From Rhodopseudomonas palustris (lineage in GTDB: Bacteria > Pseudomonadota > Alphaproteobacteria > Rhizobiales > Xanthobacteraceae): a DNA stretch of 64,000 bases. The notes under the pieces were generated by a model. The model did no database searches. It worked only from the letters and a program-made list of their open reading frames with translations, and was not told the origin of the DNA. Made by a program: the position numbers and the translations under genes. Positions 29,839-42,261 of the stretch are shown piece by piece. Positions within the stretch are counted from its first letter, which is position 1, and every line of letters starts with the position of its first letter. The stretch lies in contig NZ_CP058907.1 of NCBI RefSeq assembly GCF_013415845.1, forward strand, positions 310,001-374,000, written 5' to 3'.

Positions 29839-30789
29839 CTACGCAGCGTGCCGCGACGCATCCGCGCCGAAATGTTCGATATAGCGGGCGCTGATTGCCG
29901 AGACCGGCAGGATGATCAGCACGTCGGTGGTGCCGAACTGATAGTCGATCACCGCGCCCTCGCCGATCGTGGCGCCGAGCCGCAGATAGCCTTTGATCAG
30001 CGGCGGCAGTTCCCGCAGTGCCGCCTTCTGGTCGATCGCCTCTTTGGGCAGCCGGTTCATCTCGACATAGCGCGACGGGTGCGCGCGGGCCCGCCAGGCT
30101 TCCGGCGCCGGCGCGTAGTGATGCAGGAACGACAGCGGCAGTGCCAGGCGATCCGGATCGGTGCCGTCGAAGCTGGCGCAGCCGAGCATGACGTCGACGC
30201 CATGCTGGCGGACATAAGTCCAGATGCCATGCCACAGCAACTCGACGGTGCGCTTGTTACGATACGGCGGCAGCACGCAGGAACGGCCGAGTTCGAGAAA
30301 GCGCAGCTCCGGATGCCGGGTGATCAGTCCGCCGATGTCGAACTCGCTCTCGGTGTAGAAGCCGCCGTTGCGATTGGCGACGTCCTGACGGAGCAGCCGA
30401 TAGGTACCGACCACTGGCTGCTTGCCGCTCAGCGACGGCTTGGCTGCGTGATCGACCACCAGCAGGTGATCACAGATCGGGTCGAATGCGTCCTTGTCAC
30501 GGCGAGCCAGCATCGTCGGGGCGTCGGCGATCGCGGTGCCGTCCTTGTAGAACACTCGATAGCGCAGCTTCTGGGCGCGCTTGACGTCCTGCTTGGTCTG
30601 CGCGAGCCGAACTTCGAGCGGCCCGAGGCGGCCCAGCGTCGCGGGCGACGGGCCGATCGGCTTGCCGGTCTCGGCCAGTTTGAGCGCGGGCTTGAACCAG
30701 GTAATTGCGGTTTGCGCGGCGGCTCCGGCGGTCTCCGGGCGCAGCAGCTTGATGAATTTCTTCGAACGGGCGAGATGGTCGGTGTGCAT
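29839..30789 (-). CDS. olsB: OlsB-like L-ornithine N-acyltransferase (GNAT fold)
   Basis: Predicted to transfer a 3-hydroxyacyl group from acyl carrier protein to ornithine, the first step of ornithine-lipid synthesis. The 316-residue product is of the hemolysin-like GNAT family: LRYRVFYKDG, VVGTYRLLRQDVA, FLELGRSCVLPPYRNKR and LWHGIWTYV are typical of OlsB. I chose the ATG at 30789 (MHTDHLARSKKF); the longer frame to 30900 has no similarity. No olsA partner is next to it. Exact acyl or amino acid substrate is inferred from family only. Confidence 0.8.
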   Translation of the reverse strand: MHTDHLARSKKFIKLLRPETAGAAAQTAITWFKPALKLAETGKPIGPSPATLGRLGPLEVRLAQTKQDVKRAQKLRYRVFYKDGTAIADAPTMLARRDKDAFDPICDHLLVVDHAAKPSLSGKQPVVGTYRLLRQDVANRNGGFYTESEFDIGGLITRHPELRFLELGRSCVLPPYRNKRTVELLWHGIWTYVRQHGVDVMLGCASFDGTDPDRLALPLSFLHHYAPAPEAWRARAHPSRYVEMNRLPKEAIDQKAALRELPPLIKGYLRLGATIGEGAVIDYQFGTTDVLIILPVSAISARYIEHFGADASRHAA

Positions 30790-30949
30790 GGCGTCCTCGC
30801 GACCGCACCCGTCCCGAAACGGAATCGCCGCGGCCTGATCGCACCAACAATCATGACCGTTCAACAGCGATGTGACGCGATGATTGCCGAACGATGACAT
30901 CGCTGCTGACTTTGTTGTTAGCAGCGGCCCTCGGTATTTGCCTGCCGTG

Positions 30950-32890
30950 TCAGGCGGTTTGGTGCGCGGCGGCCACGCCCGCCAGGATCGTTGCGAGCCT
31001 ATCCGGATCGATCGGCTTGACCAGGAAGCCGTCCATCCCGGACTCCAAACATGCCTCGCGATCCTCGGCCAGAGTGTTCGCGGTCAGCGCCAGGATCGGC
31101 ACCCGCGACCTCGCCCGCTCAGCCTCGAGCGTCCTGATCTGTCGGGCCGCTGCCAGCCCATCGAGGATTGGCATCTGCACGTCCATCAGCACCAGATCGA
31201 ACGGCGTACCGGTGTTATCAGCCGCGCCCCACGCTTCGACGGCACGGCGGCCGTCACCCACGATCTCGGCGTGATGGCCGAGCCGGTGCAGTAGTGCGCG
31301 AATCAGCAGCGCATTGATGTCGTTATCTTCGGCGACCAGGATTGCGAACGCTTCATGCGTGATGGCTGAGGACGCATCCTGAACGGGCGGCGGATCGCCG
31401 TCTGCGATACTTGGCGCGGCGACCTCGACCGCCGTGCCGAGCCGTGCGGCAAGCGACGCGGCCCGCAGCGGCTTCACCAGATAGCCTGTGAACGCGGCGG
31501 GCAGATCCGGCAGCAGCTCGTGCCGTGCCGCCGGCGTCAGCATCACCAGGCGATGGGGCGCACGCGGCAGAGCCTCGCGCGCTAGGGTCTCAATCGCGTC
31601 CGAACCGAACGCATGATCGATCAGCACTGCGTGCCAGCTTCGCTCCGGCAGCCGGGCGATCGCCGCGGCGAGATCATCACACAGGCAAGTCTCGGCGCCC
31701 CAGCGCTCTAGCCGCCGGGCGGCCAGCGAAGCTTCGACCCCGTGCGGCGAGACGATCATCACCGAGCTGCCATGCAGATCCGGCGGTGCAAATGCCACGG
31801 TTGCGCGATCGTTCTCGGCGGTGCTCAGCGGAAGCGTGATGGTGAAGGTCGAGCCTTCTCCTGGTTTACTCTCGAGCGCAATCCGGCCACCCATCGCCGC
31901 GACGATGCGGTCGCTGATACTGAGACCCAGCCCGGTGCCGCCGAAATTGCGGGCAATCCCGGCGTCGGCCTGTTCGAACTCGTGGAAGATTCGTGCCTGC
32001 GCGTCGGGCGCAACGCCGATGCCGGTGTCACGGACGATGATGCGGAGTTCGCCACTCTGGTCGCCTCGCTCGACGATCAGAGCGACGCCGCCAGTTTCAG
32101 TGAATTTGATGGCGTTGCCGCAGAGATTGAGCAGCACCTGACGCAACCGTGCGGCATCGCCAATCAGGCTTACCGGCAGCCGCTCGTCGATATCGGCCGC
32201 AATCTCGAGTCCGCGCGTCTGTGCCCGCGGCGCCAGCAATTCGATGATGTCTTCGATCAGACTGCTCAACACGAAGGGACGGCAATCGAGCTCGATCTTG
32301 CCAGCCTCGATCCGCGCGTAGTCGAGCAGCTCGTCCGTCAACGCCAGCAGCGCCTCGCCGGATGTTTTCACCGCCTTGGCGTAAGTCGCCTGTTCGGCGC
32401 TGAGCGGCGTATCGAGCAACAGCCGGCTCATGCCGATGATGCCGTTCAGTGGGGTGCGGATTTCGTGCGACGCCATTGCCAGCAACCGCGACTTGGCGTG
32501 GTTCGCGGCGTCGGCGCTCTCGCGCGCCGCGATCAGCGCGCGCGTCTTGCTTTGATTTGGCTGCAGATCCGGAGGTGGTTCCTGAGACGCAGTCAGCAGG
32601 CGCAGGCGGCCCCTCATTCGCCGCAGCCGCATCGTTTGCACCGCCAGCGCCAAGCAGGCCAGCGCGAACAGGAAACTGGCGCCAACGGCGAAGGCGTGCG
32701 GATCGTAGCCGGAGGTCTCCGGGTTGCTGCCGAGCAGCAGCCCATAAGCACCGCCGAACCCGGCGGAAAACGCCATCACGGCGCGGCCCGCCATCGTGAT
32801 GCGCGGATGCCGGCGCGCCAACAGACGCAGCCTCGACCTGATCCGCAGCTTGCCCGCCATCGCCCTTCCCACAGTTGCCGCTATCGGCAA
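30950..32890 (-). CDS. Hybrid sensor histidine kinase with two receiver-like domains
   Basis: The 646-residue protein has two membrane segments (about residues 33-54 and 66-86), a HisKA domain with phospho-acceptor [12 protein letters not shown] (His142), a HATPase domain with N box LCGNAIKF and G boxes DTGIGVA and [10 protein letters not shown], then two receiver regions. The first (about 385-490) keeps a possible Asp (VLIDHAFG) and Lys but lacks the N-terminal acidic pair, so it looks degenerate. The second is complete, with [17 protein letters not shown] and LVKPID. There is almost no periplasmic loop, so the signal may be membrane-borne. No response regulator is adjacent. A start at 32860 is possible. 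Confidence 0.9.
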   Translation of the reverse strand: MPIAATVGRAMAGKLRIRSRLRLLARRHPRITMAGRAVMAFSAGFGGAYGLLLGSNPETSGYDPHAFAVGASFLFALACLALAVQTMRLRRMRGRLRLLTASQEPPPDLQPNQSKTRALIAARESADAANHAKSRLLAMASHEIRTPLNGIIGMSRLLLDTPLSAEQATYAKAVKTSGEALLALTDELLDYARIEAGKIELDCRPFVLSSLIEDIIELLAPRAQTRGLEIAADIDERLPVSLIGDAARLRQVLLNLCGNAIKFTETGGVALIVERGDQSGELRIIVRDTGIGVAPDAQARIFHEFEQADAGIARNFGGTGLGLSISDRIVAAMGGRIALESKPGEGSTFTITLPLSTAENDRATVAFAPPDLHGSSVMIVSPHGVEASLAARRLERWGAETCLCDDLAAAIARLPERSWHAVLIDHAFGSDAIETLAREALPRAPHRLVMLTPAARHELLPDLPAAFTGYLVKPLRAASLAARLGTAVEVAAPSIADGDPPPVQDASSAITHEAFAILVAEDNDINALLIRALLHRLGHHAEIVGDGRRAVEAWGAADNTGTPFDLVLMDVQMPILDGLAAARQIRTLEAERARSRVPILALTANTLAEDREACLESGMDGFLVKPIDPDRLATILAGVAAAHQTA

Positions 32891-32986
32891 CGCAGAACAT
32901 GGCGTTTGGGGTGCTGCAGACAGGTTGAAACCTTGGCGGGAAGGCCTCAGCGCTGCGAATAGGGTTGAGGGCGCGTTAACAGCGGC

Positions 32987-34525
32987 TCAAGCCGCGCGGC
33001 GCTGATCGTCGGCCAGCGCGCGATACGACAATGCTTCGGCCAGATGGACGCGGCCGATGCGGTCGCAGCCGTCGAGGTCGGCCAGCGTGCGGGCAACCCG
33101 CAGCACGCGATGATAACCGCGCGCCGACAGCCGCATGGTCTCGGCGGCGTCGTGCAGCAGTTTCAGCCCGGCCGAATCCGGCTGCGCCGTGGTCTCCAGC
33201 ACCGCCGCCGGCGCTTCCGCGTTGGTACGGATCTGCGGCAGCCCGATCGACGCGTAGCGTGTCCACTGTACGTCGCGCGCCGCAGCGACGCGCGCTGCGA
33301 CTTCGGCCGAGCCTTCGGCTGGCGGCGGCAGGATCAGGTCGGCGGCGCTGACCGCCGGCACTTCGATGCGCAGATCGATGCGGTCCATCAGAGGACCGGA
33401 GATGCGGGATTGATAGTCCGACGTGCAGCGATCGACCCGGCCGCGCTTGCAGGCAAATCCCGGTTCGAATGCGTGGCCGCAGCGGCATGGATTCATCGCC
33501 GCCACCAGCATCACCCGCGCCGGATAGGTGACGCGGTGATTGGCGCGCGACACGGCGACTTCGCCGGTTTCCAGCGGTGCGCGCAGCGAATCCAGTACGC
33601 GCGGATCGAACTCCGGCAGCTCGTCGAGAAACAGCACGCCCTGATGCGCCAGCGAAATCTCCCCGGGCCGCGCCTTGATGCCGCCGCCGGTCAGCGCCGC
33701 CATGCTGGCGGAGTGGTGCGGCGCGCGGAACGGCCGGCGCGCCGTCAGCGCGCCATCGCGGATTTCGCCGGCGACCGAGGCGATCATCGACACTTCCAAC
33801 AGCTCGGCCGGTGACAATGGCGGCAGGATCGAGGGCAGCCGCGCCGCCAGCATCGACTTGCCGGCACCCGGCGCTCCGATCATCAAGAGGTGATGCCCGC
33901 CGGCGGCGGCGATTTCGAGCGCGCGCTTGGCGCTCTCTTGGCCCTTGATGTCGCGCAGGTCGAGCATTGAGGCTTCGGCTTCCCGGACCCGCGGCTGCGG
34001 CCGCCCAAGCAATTGCGAGCCTTTGAAGTGATTGGCGATCTGGATCAGCGAGCTGGCCGCAATGATCTGGATGTCGGGGCTCGCCCAGGCTGCTTCGGAG
34101 CCGCAGGCCGCCGGGCAGATCAGGCCGTGCTCGCGCGCATTGGCGGCGATCGCGGCTGGCAAGACGCCGGCCACCGGCGCGATCGAGCCGTCGAGCCCGA
34201 GCTCGCCGAGGACCGTGAAGCCTTCGAGCGCGTCGGCTGGGATGGCACCGATCGCCGCCATCAGGCCGAGCGCGATCGGCAGGTCGTAATGGCTGCCTTC
34301 CTTGGGCAGATCGGCGGGAGCGAGATTGACAGTGATCCGCCGTGCCGGCAGCGCCAGGCCCGATGCGATCAGCGCCGATCGAACCCGTTCGCGCGCTTCC
34401 GACACAGCCTTGTCGGCCAACCCGACCATCGCGAAGGCCGGGAGTCCGGGCGACACCTGGACCTGGACATCGACGCTGCGCGCCTCGATGCCTTCGAACG
34501 CCACGGTGGATACGTGCTGGACCAT
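32987..34525 (-). CDS. YifB/ComM-family Mg-chelatase-like AAA+ ATPase
   Basis: The 512-residue protein has an N-terminal Lon-like domain (VDVQVQVSPGLPAFAMVGL), an AAA+ core with Walker A GAPGAGKSM near residues 217-225 and LFLDELPEF near 298-306, and the C-terminal Mg-chelatase segment with CRCGH and ARDVQWTRY-type residues. In naturally transformable bacteria ComM is a branch-migration helicase; in R. palustris the role is not known to me. The start at 34525 gives MVQHVSTVAFEG, the usual N-terminus. The hairpin at 34590-34617 separates it from the rpaI transcript. Confidence 0.9.
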   Translation of the reverse strand: MVQHVSTVAFEGIEARSVDVQVQVSPGLPAFAMVGLADKAVSEARERVRSALIASGLALPARRITVNLAPADLPKEGSHYDLPIALGLMAAIGAIPADALEGFTVLGELGLDGSIAPVAGVLPAAIAANAREHGLICPAACGSEAAWASPDIQIIAASSLIQIANHFKGSQLLGRPQPRVREAEASMLDLRDIKGQESAKRALEIAAAGGHHLLMIGAPGAGKSMLAARLPSILPPLSPAELLEVSMIASVAGEIRDGALTARRPFRAPHHSASMAALTGGGIKARPGEISLAHQGVLFLDELPEFDPRVLDSLRAPLETGEVAVSRANHRVTYPARVMLVAAMNPCRCGHAFEPGFACKRGRVDRCTSDYQSRISGPLMDRIDLRIEVPAVSAADLILPPPAEGSAEVAARVAAARDVQWTRYASIGLPQIRTNAEAPAAVLETTAQPDSAGLKLLHDAAETMRLSARGYHRVLRVARTLADLDGCDRIGRVHLAEALSYRALADDQRRAA

Positions 34526-34589
34526 AACGCCCTCTCCGCAGAGCAACGAGGCTAACCGCGGCGCAGTCCCTGCGCAAGAACATTAAGTG

Positions 34590-34617
34590 AACAAACCGGC
34601 GGGCATTCGCCCGCCGG
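34590..34617 (-). terminator. Terminator at the end of the rpaI operon
   Basis: Read leftward, a nine-bp perfect stem CCGGCGGGC/GCCCGCCGG with a four-base loop is followed by TTTGTT. It starts eight bases after the stop codon of the 74-codon gene. Confidence 0.75.
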
Positions 34618-34624
34618 TGCCGGG

Positions 34625-36319
<1,695 letters not shown>

Positions 36320-36555
36320 ACCGCCGCAACCTCCGATCCGACTATCGGGGACCGCGGGGCTCTCTGTGCCAGCCGCCGCCCGATCGACCCATCAATAGCT
36401 TACCACCGGCGCTTCCACCACGCGCCCGATGTCTCGGCAGCGTTGCGGCTGTCCGCATAGTGGACGCGTCAGATACTTGTGCGGCCACCTTTGTCGGCTG
36501 GCAAGGGGGAGCGTTCGCGGCGAGGTGTCCCAAATGGTGATCGCCGCCGGCTTCG

Positions 36556-37497
36556 TCACGCCCGTTTCGCCTCGATCACGTCCCAGATCTTGGCTGCGAT
36601 GTCGGGGCCGCCGAGCCGCGCCACGGCCCGGATGCCGGTCGGTGAGGTCACGTTGATCTCGGTGAGATAGCCGTCGATCACGTCGATACCGACGAACAAC
36701 AGCCCGCGTTCACGCAGCTTTGGACCGAGCGTCGCGCAGATCTCGCGTTCGCGCGGCGACAATTCGGTCGCGGCTGCGGCGCCGCCGCGGACCATGTTGG
36801 AGCGCAGATCGTCTTCGGCCGGGACGCGATTGACCGCGCCGGCAAATTCGCCGTCGACCAGGATGATGCGTTTGTCGCCGTGCTTCACCTCGGGAAGGAA
36901 GCGCTGGATCACCCAGGGCTCGCGGAACGTGACCGCGAACATGTCGTACAGCGAGCCGAAATTGATGTCCTGCGGCAGCACCCGAAACACCGCGGCGCCG
37001 CCATGGCCGTGCAGCGGTTTCATCACCACGGCGCCGTGCTCGGCCCGGAACGCGTTGATCTCGTCCTTGTCGCGGCTGATCAGCGTCGGTGGCATCAGCT
37101 CGGCGAAATCCATCACGAACAATTTCTCCGGCGCATTGCGCACGCTGGCCGGATTGTTGACCACCAGCGTCGACGGATGAATCCGCTCGAGCAGATGCGT
37201 CGAGGTGATGTAGGCGAGATCGAACGGCGGATCCTGCCGCAGCAGCACCACGTCGTAACTACGCATATCGACGCGGGCCGGTTCGCCCAGCGTGAAGTGA
37301 TCGCCTTCCTGGTCGCGCACTTTCAGGCTCTGCACCGAGGCCACGACGTCATTGCCGCGCAGCGACAGCTTGTCGGGCGTGAAGTACGAGATCGCGTGGC
37401 CGCGAGCTTGCGCTTCGAGCAGCAGCGCGAACGTCGAATCGCCGCGGATGTTGATCCGCGCGATGGGGTCCATCTGGACGGCGACCTTCAATGTCAT
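36556..37497 (-). CDS. gshB: Glutathione synthetase
   Basis: Joins gamma-glutamylcysteine and glycine using ATP. The 313-residue ATP-grasp protein starts [20 protein letters not shown], has [13 protein letters not shown] near residues 84-96, [15 protein letters not shown] near 152-166 and [10 protein letters not shown] near 283-292, all typical of proteobacterial GshB. Leftward with yraN and rsmI, probably one operon. Confidence 0.96.
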   Translation of the reverse strand: MTLKVAVQMDPIARINIRGDSTFALLLEAQARGHAISYFTPDKLSLRGNDVVASVQSLKVRDQEGDHFTLGEPARVDMRSYDVVLLRQDPPFDLAYITSTHLLERIHPSTLVVNNPASVRNAPEKLFVMDFAELMPPTLISRDKDEINAFRAEHGAVVMKPLHGHGGAAVFRVLPQDINFGSLYDMFAVTFREPWVIQRFLPEVKHGDKRIILVDGEFAGAVNRVPAEDDLRSNMVRGGAAAATELSPREREICATLGPKLRERGLLFVGIDVIDGYLTEINVTSPTGIRAVARLGGPDIAAKIWDVIEAKRA

Positions 37498-37569
37498 GTC
37501 GTGTGTTCCGGAGTTGGCAGAGCGGCGGTGACGATGCGGGGTGGCGGCGGCTTGGTCAAGCAGCCGCGC

Positions 37570-37962
37570 TCATGGCGTGGCGTCGAACGCGCCGGGCAGA
37601 TGCCGGGGCGCTGTGTTGGGAGCAATCAGGATGGCGTCGAAACGCAGCTCGCTCATCGCGTGCTCTGGATGTCGGCTCAGCCAGGCTTCGGCGGCCGCAA
37701 CGATGCGGCTCTGCTGCCGCGGCGTCACCGCGTAGGCGGCATCGTCGACATTGCCGCGTGCCTTCACCTCGACGAACGCCACCAGCGCGTCGCGCTGCGC
37801 CACCAGATCGATCTCGCCGCAGCGGGTTTTGAAGCGCCGCGCCAGGATCCGGTAACCTTGTCGTTCGAGATAATCGGCGGCGCTGGCTTCGGCCGACAGG
37901 CCGGTGCGGAACGCGGCGATGCGCGCCAGCACGGAGGGTTGCGACCGATCAGTCTTCGCCAT
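37570..37962 (-). CDS. yraN: YraN-family (UPF0102) nuclease-like protein
   Basis: The 130-residue product has the restriction-endonuclease-like core: [20 protein letters not shown] near residues 22-40, [11 protein letters not shown] near 48-58 and [10 protein letters not shown] near 61-70, matching the family D-x-n-(E/V)xK pattern. Cellular role is unclear; DNA repair or uptake has been suggested from the fold. The start overlaps the rsmI end by 14 bases, the conserved rsmI-yraN pair. Confidence 0.92.
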   Translation of the reverse strand: MAKTDRSQPSVLARIAAFRTGLSAEASAADYLERQGYRILARRFKTRCGEIDLVAQRDALVAFVEVKARGNVDDAAYAVTPRQQSRIVAAAEAWLSRHPEHAMSELRFDAILIAPNTAPRHLPGAFDATP

Positions 37963-38911
37963 CGTCGGCCTCGCGCTGCCGCGACAGCTCCAACGCGCGC
38001 GCGTAGATATCGCGCTTGTGCCGGCCGGAGAGTTCGACCGCCTGTGCGACCGCGTCCTTGACGCTGTGGCGGGTCAGGGCTTCGCTCAGCCAGCGGTCGA
38101 GGTCGTCGTCGCTCATCACCCGTGAGGCGGGATCGGGCGGCGCGATCACCACGACGAATTCCCCGCGCGTCTCCATCGTGTCGGCCTTCGCGGCAAGCTC
38201 GCCGAGCGTAGCGCGTCGCACCTCCTGATGCAGCTTGGTCAGTTCGCGGCAGATAGCGGCCTCGCGCGTCCCACCGAGCAGGTCGGCAAGATCATGTACC
38301 GAGTTCTGAATCCGGCTGCCCGCTTCGAACAGCACCAGCGTCGCGTCGATCGCCGCCAGCTCACCGAGCCGCGTGCGGCGGGCTCCCTGTTTCGAAGGCA
38401 GGAAGCCGTCGAAGAAGAAACGGTCGGTCGGCAACCCGGCGAGCGACAGTGCAACCAACACGGCTGACGCGCCCGGAAGTCCGATCACTTGATGTCCGGC
38501 AGCGTACACCTCGCGCACCAACTTATAGCCGGGATCGGAGATCAGCGGCGTACCGGCATCGGAGACAAGCGCGACGGACTGACCCTGCGCCAGCATCTCC
38601 AGAAGCTTCGGCCGCGCCTGAGCGGCATTGTGCTCGTGGTACGGCTTCAGCCGTGCCGAGATGCCATATCGTTCGAGCAAGCGGTGCGTAATTCGTGTAT
38701 CTTCGCAAGCGATCAGGTCGGCACCGGCGAGCGTTTCCAGCGCACGTAGCGTGATGTCGCCGAGATGACCGATCGGGGTGGCGACGAGATGCAGTCCCGG
38801 TGCGATGCGTGGGGCGACCAGACGTTGGCCGGCGACCAGAAACGTTCGTGCGTTCGGTTCCGCCGCTGCGGGCGGCGGTGCTGAAATTTCTGGTTTGACG
38901 CGCATCGTCAC
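37949..38911 (-). CDS. rsmI: 16S rRNA 2'-O-ribose C1402 methyltransferase RsmI
   Basis: Methylates C1402 in the ribosomal decoding centre. The 320-residue tetrapyrrole-methylase-fold protein has [19 protein letters not shown] near residues 41-59, [14 protein letters not shown] near 69-82, [12 protein letters not shown] near 118-129 and IGLPGASAV near 143-151. A 30-residue low-complexity N-terminus precedes the fold, so a later start is possible. Divergent from the LpoA-like gene, as in many proteobacteria. Confidence 0.95.
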   Translation of the reverse strand: MTMRVKPEISAPPPAAAEPNARTFLVAGQRLVAPRIAPGLHLVATPIGHLGDITLRALETLAGADLIACEDTRITHRLLERYGISARLKPYHEHNAAQARPKLLEMLAQGQSVALVSDAGTPLISDPGYKLVREVYAAGHQVIGLPGASAVLVALSLAGLPTDRFFFDGFLPSKQGARRTRLGELAAIDATLVLFEAGSRIQNSVHDLADLLGGTREAAICRELTKLHQEVRRATLGELAAKADTMETRGEFVVVIAPPDPASRVMSDDDLDRWLSEALTRHSVKDAVAQAVELSGRHKRDIYARALELSRQREADDGED

Positions 38912-39123
38912 TAACTTGATCGGCCTGGACGGCAGGATGGCAGAGGAAAGGTTGAAAACGACGGCACGGTGATTTGTCCGGCGCTCGTAATGAGCATAAA
39001 CCTTTTGGCCCGGTTATTCATTGGCCGACATTGTGATGAAATCTTCCGTCAAAGGCCGAAAGGCCGACCGTACGGAGGACGACACGGGATCCGGCAGCCC
39101 GCCGGACCGCTGCAAGAGATGGC

Positions 39124-40323
39124 ATGGCAAGCTTGCACGATCCACACACGAAACCGTTGCGAACCACCCGCCGTACCGCGCTGGGGCTGCTCCTCGGAGC
39201 GCCACTGCTGAGCGCCTGCTCGGGCGTCCAGCAAAGCCTGAGCGATCAGTTCGGCCAGCAACAGCCCGCTGCCGGTCCGGCGCAGCAGCCGGCTGCGGTC
39301 GGCAATGGCCGGGTCAAGGTCGGGCTGGTGCTGCCGCTCTCGGCGCCGGGCAACGCCGGGCTCGCCGCGCAGTCGATGAAGAACGCCGCCGAAATGGCGC
39401 TGGCTGAATTCCGCAATCCGGACGTTCAGCTCCTGATCAAGGACGACGCCGGCAATCCGACGGGGGCGCAGACCGCGACCCAGCAGGCGCTGGACGAAGG
39501 CGCCGAGATCATTCTCGGGCCGCTGTTCGCTCAATCGGTGCCGGCTGCGGCACAGGCGGCCCGCGCCCGCGGCGTGTCGGTGATCGCGTTCTCGACCGAC
39601 TCCAGCGTCGCCGGCCGCGGCGTGTTTCTGCTGAGTTTCCTGCCGGAGTCCGACGTCAACCGCATCATCGGCTATGCCGGCAGCATCGGAAAGCGATCCT
39701 ACGCGGCGCTGCTCCCCGAGAATGCCTACGGTGCGGTGGTCGAAGCCGCGTTCAAGCAGATCACCAGCCAGAAGGGTGGCCGTATCGTCGCATTCGAAAA
39801 ATACGGCGCCGACCGTGCCGGTCCGGCGCGGACCATTGCGGCCTCTCTTGCGAGTGCCGATGCGTTGTTGCTCGCCGATGATGGTGATGCGCTGGCCGCG
39901 GTGGCGGACGCGCTCGGTGCCGCCGGCGCGGATCTGAAGCGGGTGCAGCTGCTCGGCACCGGCCTGTGGGACAATCCGCGGGTGTTCGCCACCCAGGCCC
40001 TGCAGGGCGGGTTGTTTGCGGCGCCTGACCCGTCCGGCTTCCGCGCATTCGCGGGCCGGTACCGCGCCCGCTATGGGCAGGACCCGGTCCGCACCGCGAC
40101 GCTCGCTTATGACGGTGTCGCGCTGGTGGCAGCGCTGGCCCGCACCCAGGGCCCGCAGCGGTTCTCGGCCGAAACGCTGACCAATCCGTCCGGTTTTGCC
40201 GGCATCGACGGGCTGTTCCGGTTCAGGGCCGATGGCACCAACGAACGCGGCCTTGCGGTGATGAAGGTCGCCAGCGGTGGCGCGCAGGCCGTCGCGGGCC
40301 CGCCGAAGAGCTTCGGCGCCTGA
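39124..40323 (+). CDS. LpoA/LppC-like lipoprotein, putative penicillin-binding-protein activator
   Basis: The 399-residue product has a twin-arginine-like TTRRTALGLLLG signal and a lipobox LSAC, so it is an exported lipoprotein. The mature part is a periplasmic-binding-protein type I fold, as in LpoA C-terminal domains and branched-chain amino acid receptors (VGLVLPLSAPGNAGLAAQSM, then GAEIILGPLFA). Its divergent pairing with rsmI-yraN is the conserved context of LpoA/YraM. No transporter genes are adjacent, which argues against an amino acid uptake role. The N-terminal TPR domain of enteric LpoA is absent. Confidence 0.82.
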   Translation: MASLHDPHTKPLRTTRRTALGLLLGAPLLSACSGVQQSLSDQFGQQQPAAGPAQQPAAVGNGRVKVGLVLPLSAPGNAGLAAQSMKNAAEMALAEFRNPDVQLLIKDDAGNPTGAQTATQQALDEGAEIILGPLFAQSVPAAAQAARARGVSVIAFSTDSSVAGRGVFLLSFLPESDVNRIIGYAGSIGKRSYAALLPENAYGAVVEAAFKQITSQKGGRIVAFEKYGADRAGPARTIAASLASADALLLADDGDALAAVADALGAAGADLKRVQLLGTGLWDNPRVFATQALQGGLFAAPDPSGFRAFAGRYRARYGQDPVRTATLAYDGVALVAALARTQGPQRFSAETLTNPSGFAGIDGLFRFRADGTNERGLAVMKVASGGAQAVAGPPKSFGA

Positions 40324-40337
40324 CAATCACATGCGCC

Positions 40338-40700
40338 TCAGGGCTTCTGCTCCACCCAGCCCAGCAGGGCGTCGAGCGCGGGGCAAAGCGACTGCCCCCA
40401 ATCGGTGAGGTGATATTCCACTCTCGGCGGCACTTCCGGATGCACCGTTCGCGCCACGATGCCGTCGGCCTCCAGTTGTCGCAGTTGCTGAGCCAGCATC
40501 TTCTGCGACACGTCGGGGATCGAGCGCTCCAGTTCGGAGAACCGCAGGACGCGGCCGCCGAACAGATGAAACAGGATCAGGATTTTCCAGCGCCCCTCGA
40601 GCAGCCGGAAGCCGGCCGCGATTCCCTGCGCGGCGGTCAGCGGCGTGTGGGCTGGGTTACTTCGAGGTAAGTCACCGACCTTTTCGTGCGTTCTTGTCAT
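40338..40700 (-). CDS. HxlR-family transcriptional regulator
   Basis: The 120-residue protein is a single winged helix-turn-helix of the HxlR (MarR-related) family: LLEGRWKILILFHLFGGRVLRFSEL near residues 33-57, ISQKMLAQQLR-like recognition helix near 64-75 and RVEYHLTDWGQSL near 92-104. Such regulators often control the divergently placed gene, here the SnoaL-like gene 69 bases away. The cysteine common in redox-sensing HxlR proteins is not at the N-terminus; the only Cys is near residue 106. Confidence 0.88.
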   Translation of the reverse strand: MTRTHEKVGDLPRSNPAHTPLTAAQGIAAGFRLLEGRWKILILFHLFGGRVLRFSELERSIPDVSQKMLAQQLRQLEADGIVARTVHPEVPPRVEYHLTDWGQSLCPALDALLGWVEQKP

Positions 40701-40769
40701 GGCTGCAGCCTATTGCCAGCTCTGTCACGTCGCAATCCTGCGGCGCTTTCGAGAGTTGAGCGAGGTCCC

Positions 40770-41099
40770 ATGACGGTTTTCCTTCCCGCACCAATAGAAG
40801 CCTATTTCGTCGCCTCCAATGCACGGGCGGTGCAGGATGTTGCAGCGGCCTTCGCCGCCGACGCCGAGGTCCGTGACGAGGGCAAGATCCATCGTGGGCG
40901 CGCAGCGATCGCGGCATGGAAGCGCGCGGCACTCGACAAGTATCAGATGCAGATGGAGCCGTTGACGATCGAACGGGCCGCACAGACCGCGATCGTCACA
41001 GCCCGCGTCGCGGGCGACTTTCCGGGCAGTCCCGTGCGATTGACTTATCGGTTCGGTCTCGGCGAGGACGGCATCACATCGCTCGAGATCGGCGCATAG
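40770..41099 (+). CDS. SnoaL-like (NTF2-fold) small protein
   Basis: The 109-residue product has the cone-shaped NTF2/SnoaL pattern: IEAYFVASNARAVQDVAAAFA, ADAEVRDEGKIHRGRAAIAAW, then beta strands to LTYRFGLGEDGITSLEIG. No catalytic set is certain, so enzyme or binding protein are both possible. I chose the ATG at 40770 to fit the domain; the frame extends 28 codons upstream without similarity. Divergent from the HxlR gene, which probably regulates it. Confidence 0.8.
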   Translation: MTVFLPAPIEAYFVASNARAVQDVAAAFAADAEVRDEGKIHRGRAAIAAWKRAALDKYQMQMEPLTIERAAQTAIVTARVAGDFPGSPVRLTYRFGLGEDGITSLEIGA

Positions 41100-41103
41100 T
41101 CGG

Positions 41104-42261
41104 CTATGCCGCCAGATCGGCCACCACGGCGTCGAGCACCGGGAAGCCCTCTTGCGTCACGCGCAAGCGGCCGTCGGCATCGACCGCGATCGCGCCCTCT
41201 TCGCGCAGCAGCGCGATTCGCGACGGATCGAGCGGGCGGCCGGACAGCAACTGATAGCGCTGCGGATCAATGCCTTCGGCAAGCCGCAGCCCCATCAGCA
41301 GGAATTCGTCGGCGCGCTCCTCGCTGGTGAGGTGTTCGTCGGCGATCAGGCCGTGACCGGTGGCTTCCACCCGCATTAGCCAGCTCTCGGGGCGCTTCTC
41401 GGTGGCGGTGGCGTAGCGCGCATTGCCGATGTCGAGGCGGCCGTGCGCGCCGGGGCCGATCCCGGCATATTCGTGGCCGCGCCAATAGATCAGATTGTGC
41501 CGGCATTCCGCGCCCGGGCGGGCGTGGTTGGAAATCTCATAGGCCGGGAGTCCGAGTTCGGCGCAGACCGATTGCGTGACATCGTACAGCGCCCGTGCCT
41601 CGGCCTCGTCCGGCGTCGGCAGCTTGCCGGCCTTGTGCAAGGAATAGAACGGCGTGTCGGGCTCGATGGTGAGCTGATACAGCGACAGATGCTCTGCGGC
41701 CTCGCCGATCGCGTAGCGCAGCTCGGCTTCCCACATCGCCGCGGTCTGTCCGGGCCGCGCATAAATCAGGTCGAACGAGTAGCGGTCGAACGCCGACTTG
41801 GCGATCGCCACCGCGTTCAAGGCTTCTTCGGCCGAGTGCAGTCGCCCAAGCGCCTTCAGCGAGGCGTCGTCCAGCGCCTGCACGCCGAGTGACACGCGGT
41901 TGACGCCCGCAGCCCGATAGCCGCGAAACCGCGTGGCCTCGACGCTGGTTGGGTTGGCCTCGAGCGTCACTTCGGCCCCGGGTTCGACCTGCCAATGCCG
42001 GGCGATGGCATCGAGGATCGCCGCCACGGTCGAAGGCTGCATCAGAGATGGGGTGCCGCCGCCAAGAAAGATCGAGCTCACTTGGCGCGGCCCGATTCGC
42101 TCTGCGGTGGTGGCGATCTCACGCGCGAAGGCGCGGGCGAAGCGCTCCTCGTCGATCGCGGCGTGGCGGACATGGCTGTTGAAGTCGCAATACGGGCACT
42201 TCGACAGGCAGAACGGCCAGTGCACGTAGACGCCGAAAGCTGGGTCGGAGCTAGCCTGCAA
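41104..42261 (-). CDS. hemW: HemW, haem chaperone-like radical SAM protein
   Basis: Related to oxygen-independent coproporphyrinogen oxidase HemN, but this short form is regarded as a haem-transfer protein. The 385-residue product has the radical SAM cluster motif with Cys18, Cys22 and Cys25 in [12 protein letters not shown], the SAM-binding GGGTPSL near residues 67-73 and a C-terminal HemN_C domain. The HemN-specific fourth N-terminal cysteine (CxxxCxxCxC) is absent; Phe occupies it. Overlaps rdgB by 11 bases. Confidence 0.93.
   Translation of the reverse strand: MQASSDPAFGVYVHWPFCLSKCPYCDFNSHVRHAAIDEERFARAFAREIATTAERIGPRQVSSIFLGGGTPSLMQPSTVAAILDAIARHWQVEPGAEVTLEANPTSVEATRFRGYRAAGVNRVSLGVQALDDASLKALGRLHSAEEALNAVAIAKSAFDRYSFDLIYARPGQTAAMWEAELRYAIGEAAEHLSLYQLTIEPDTPFYSLHKAGKLPTPDEAEARALYDVTQSVCAELGLPAYEISNHARPGAECRHNLIYWRGHEYAGIGPGAHGRLDIGNARYATATEKRPESWLMRVEATGHGLIADEHLTSEERADEFLLMGLRLAEGIDPQRYQLLSGRPLDPSRIALLREEGAIAVDADGRLRVTQEGFPVLDAVVADLAA

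Noticed and set aside
36320..36555. Search for a second Rpa box upstream of rpaR
   Set aside because: No copy of CTGTCCGATCGGACAG or a close match in this gap.
39124..40323. Branched-chain amino acid ABC transporter binding protein
   Set aside because: Fold is shared, but lipoprotein signal, lack of permease genes and rsmI-yraN context favour an LpoA-like role.
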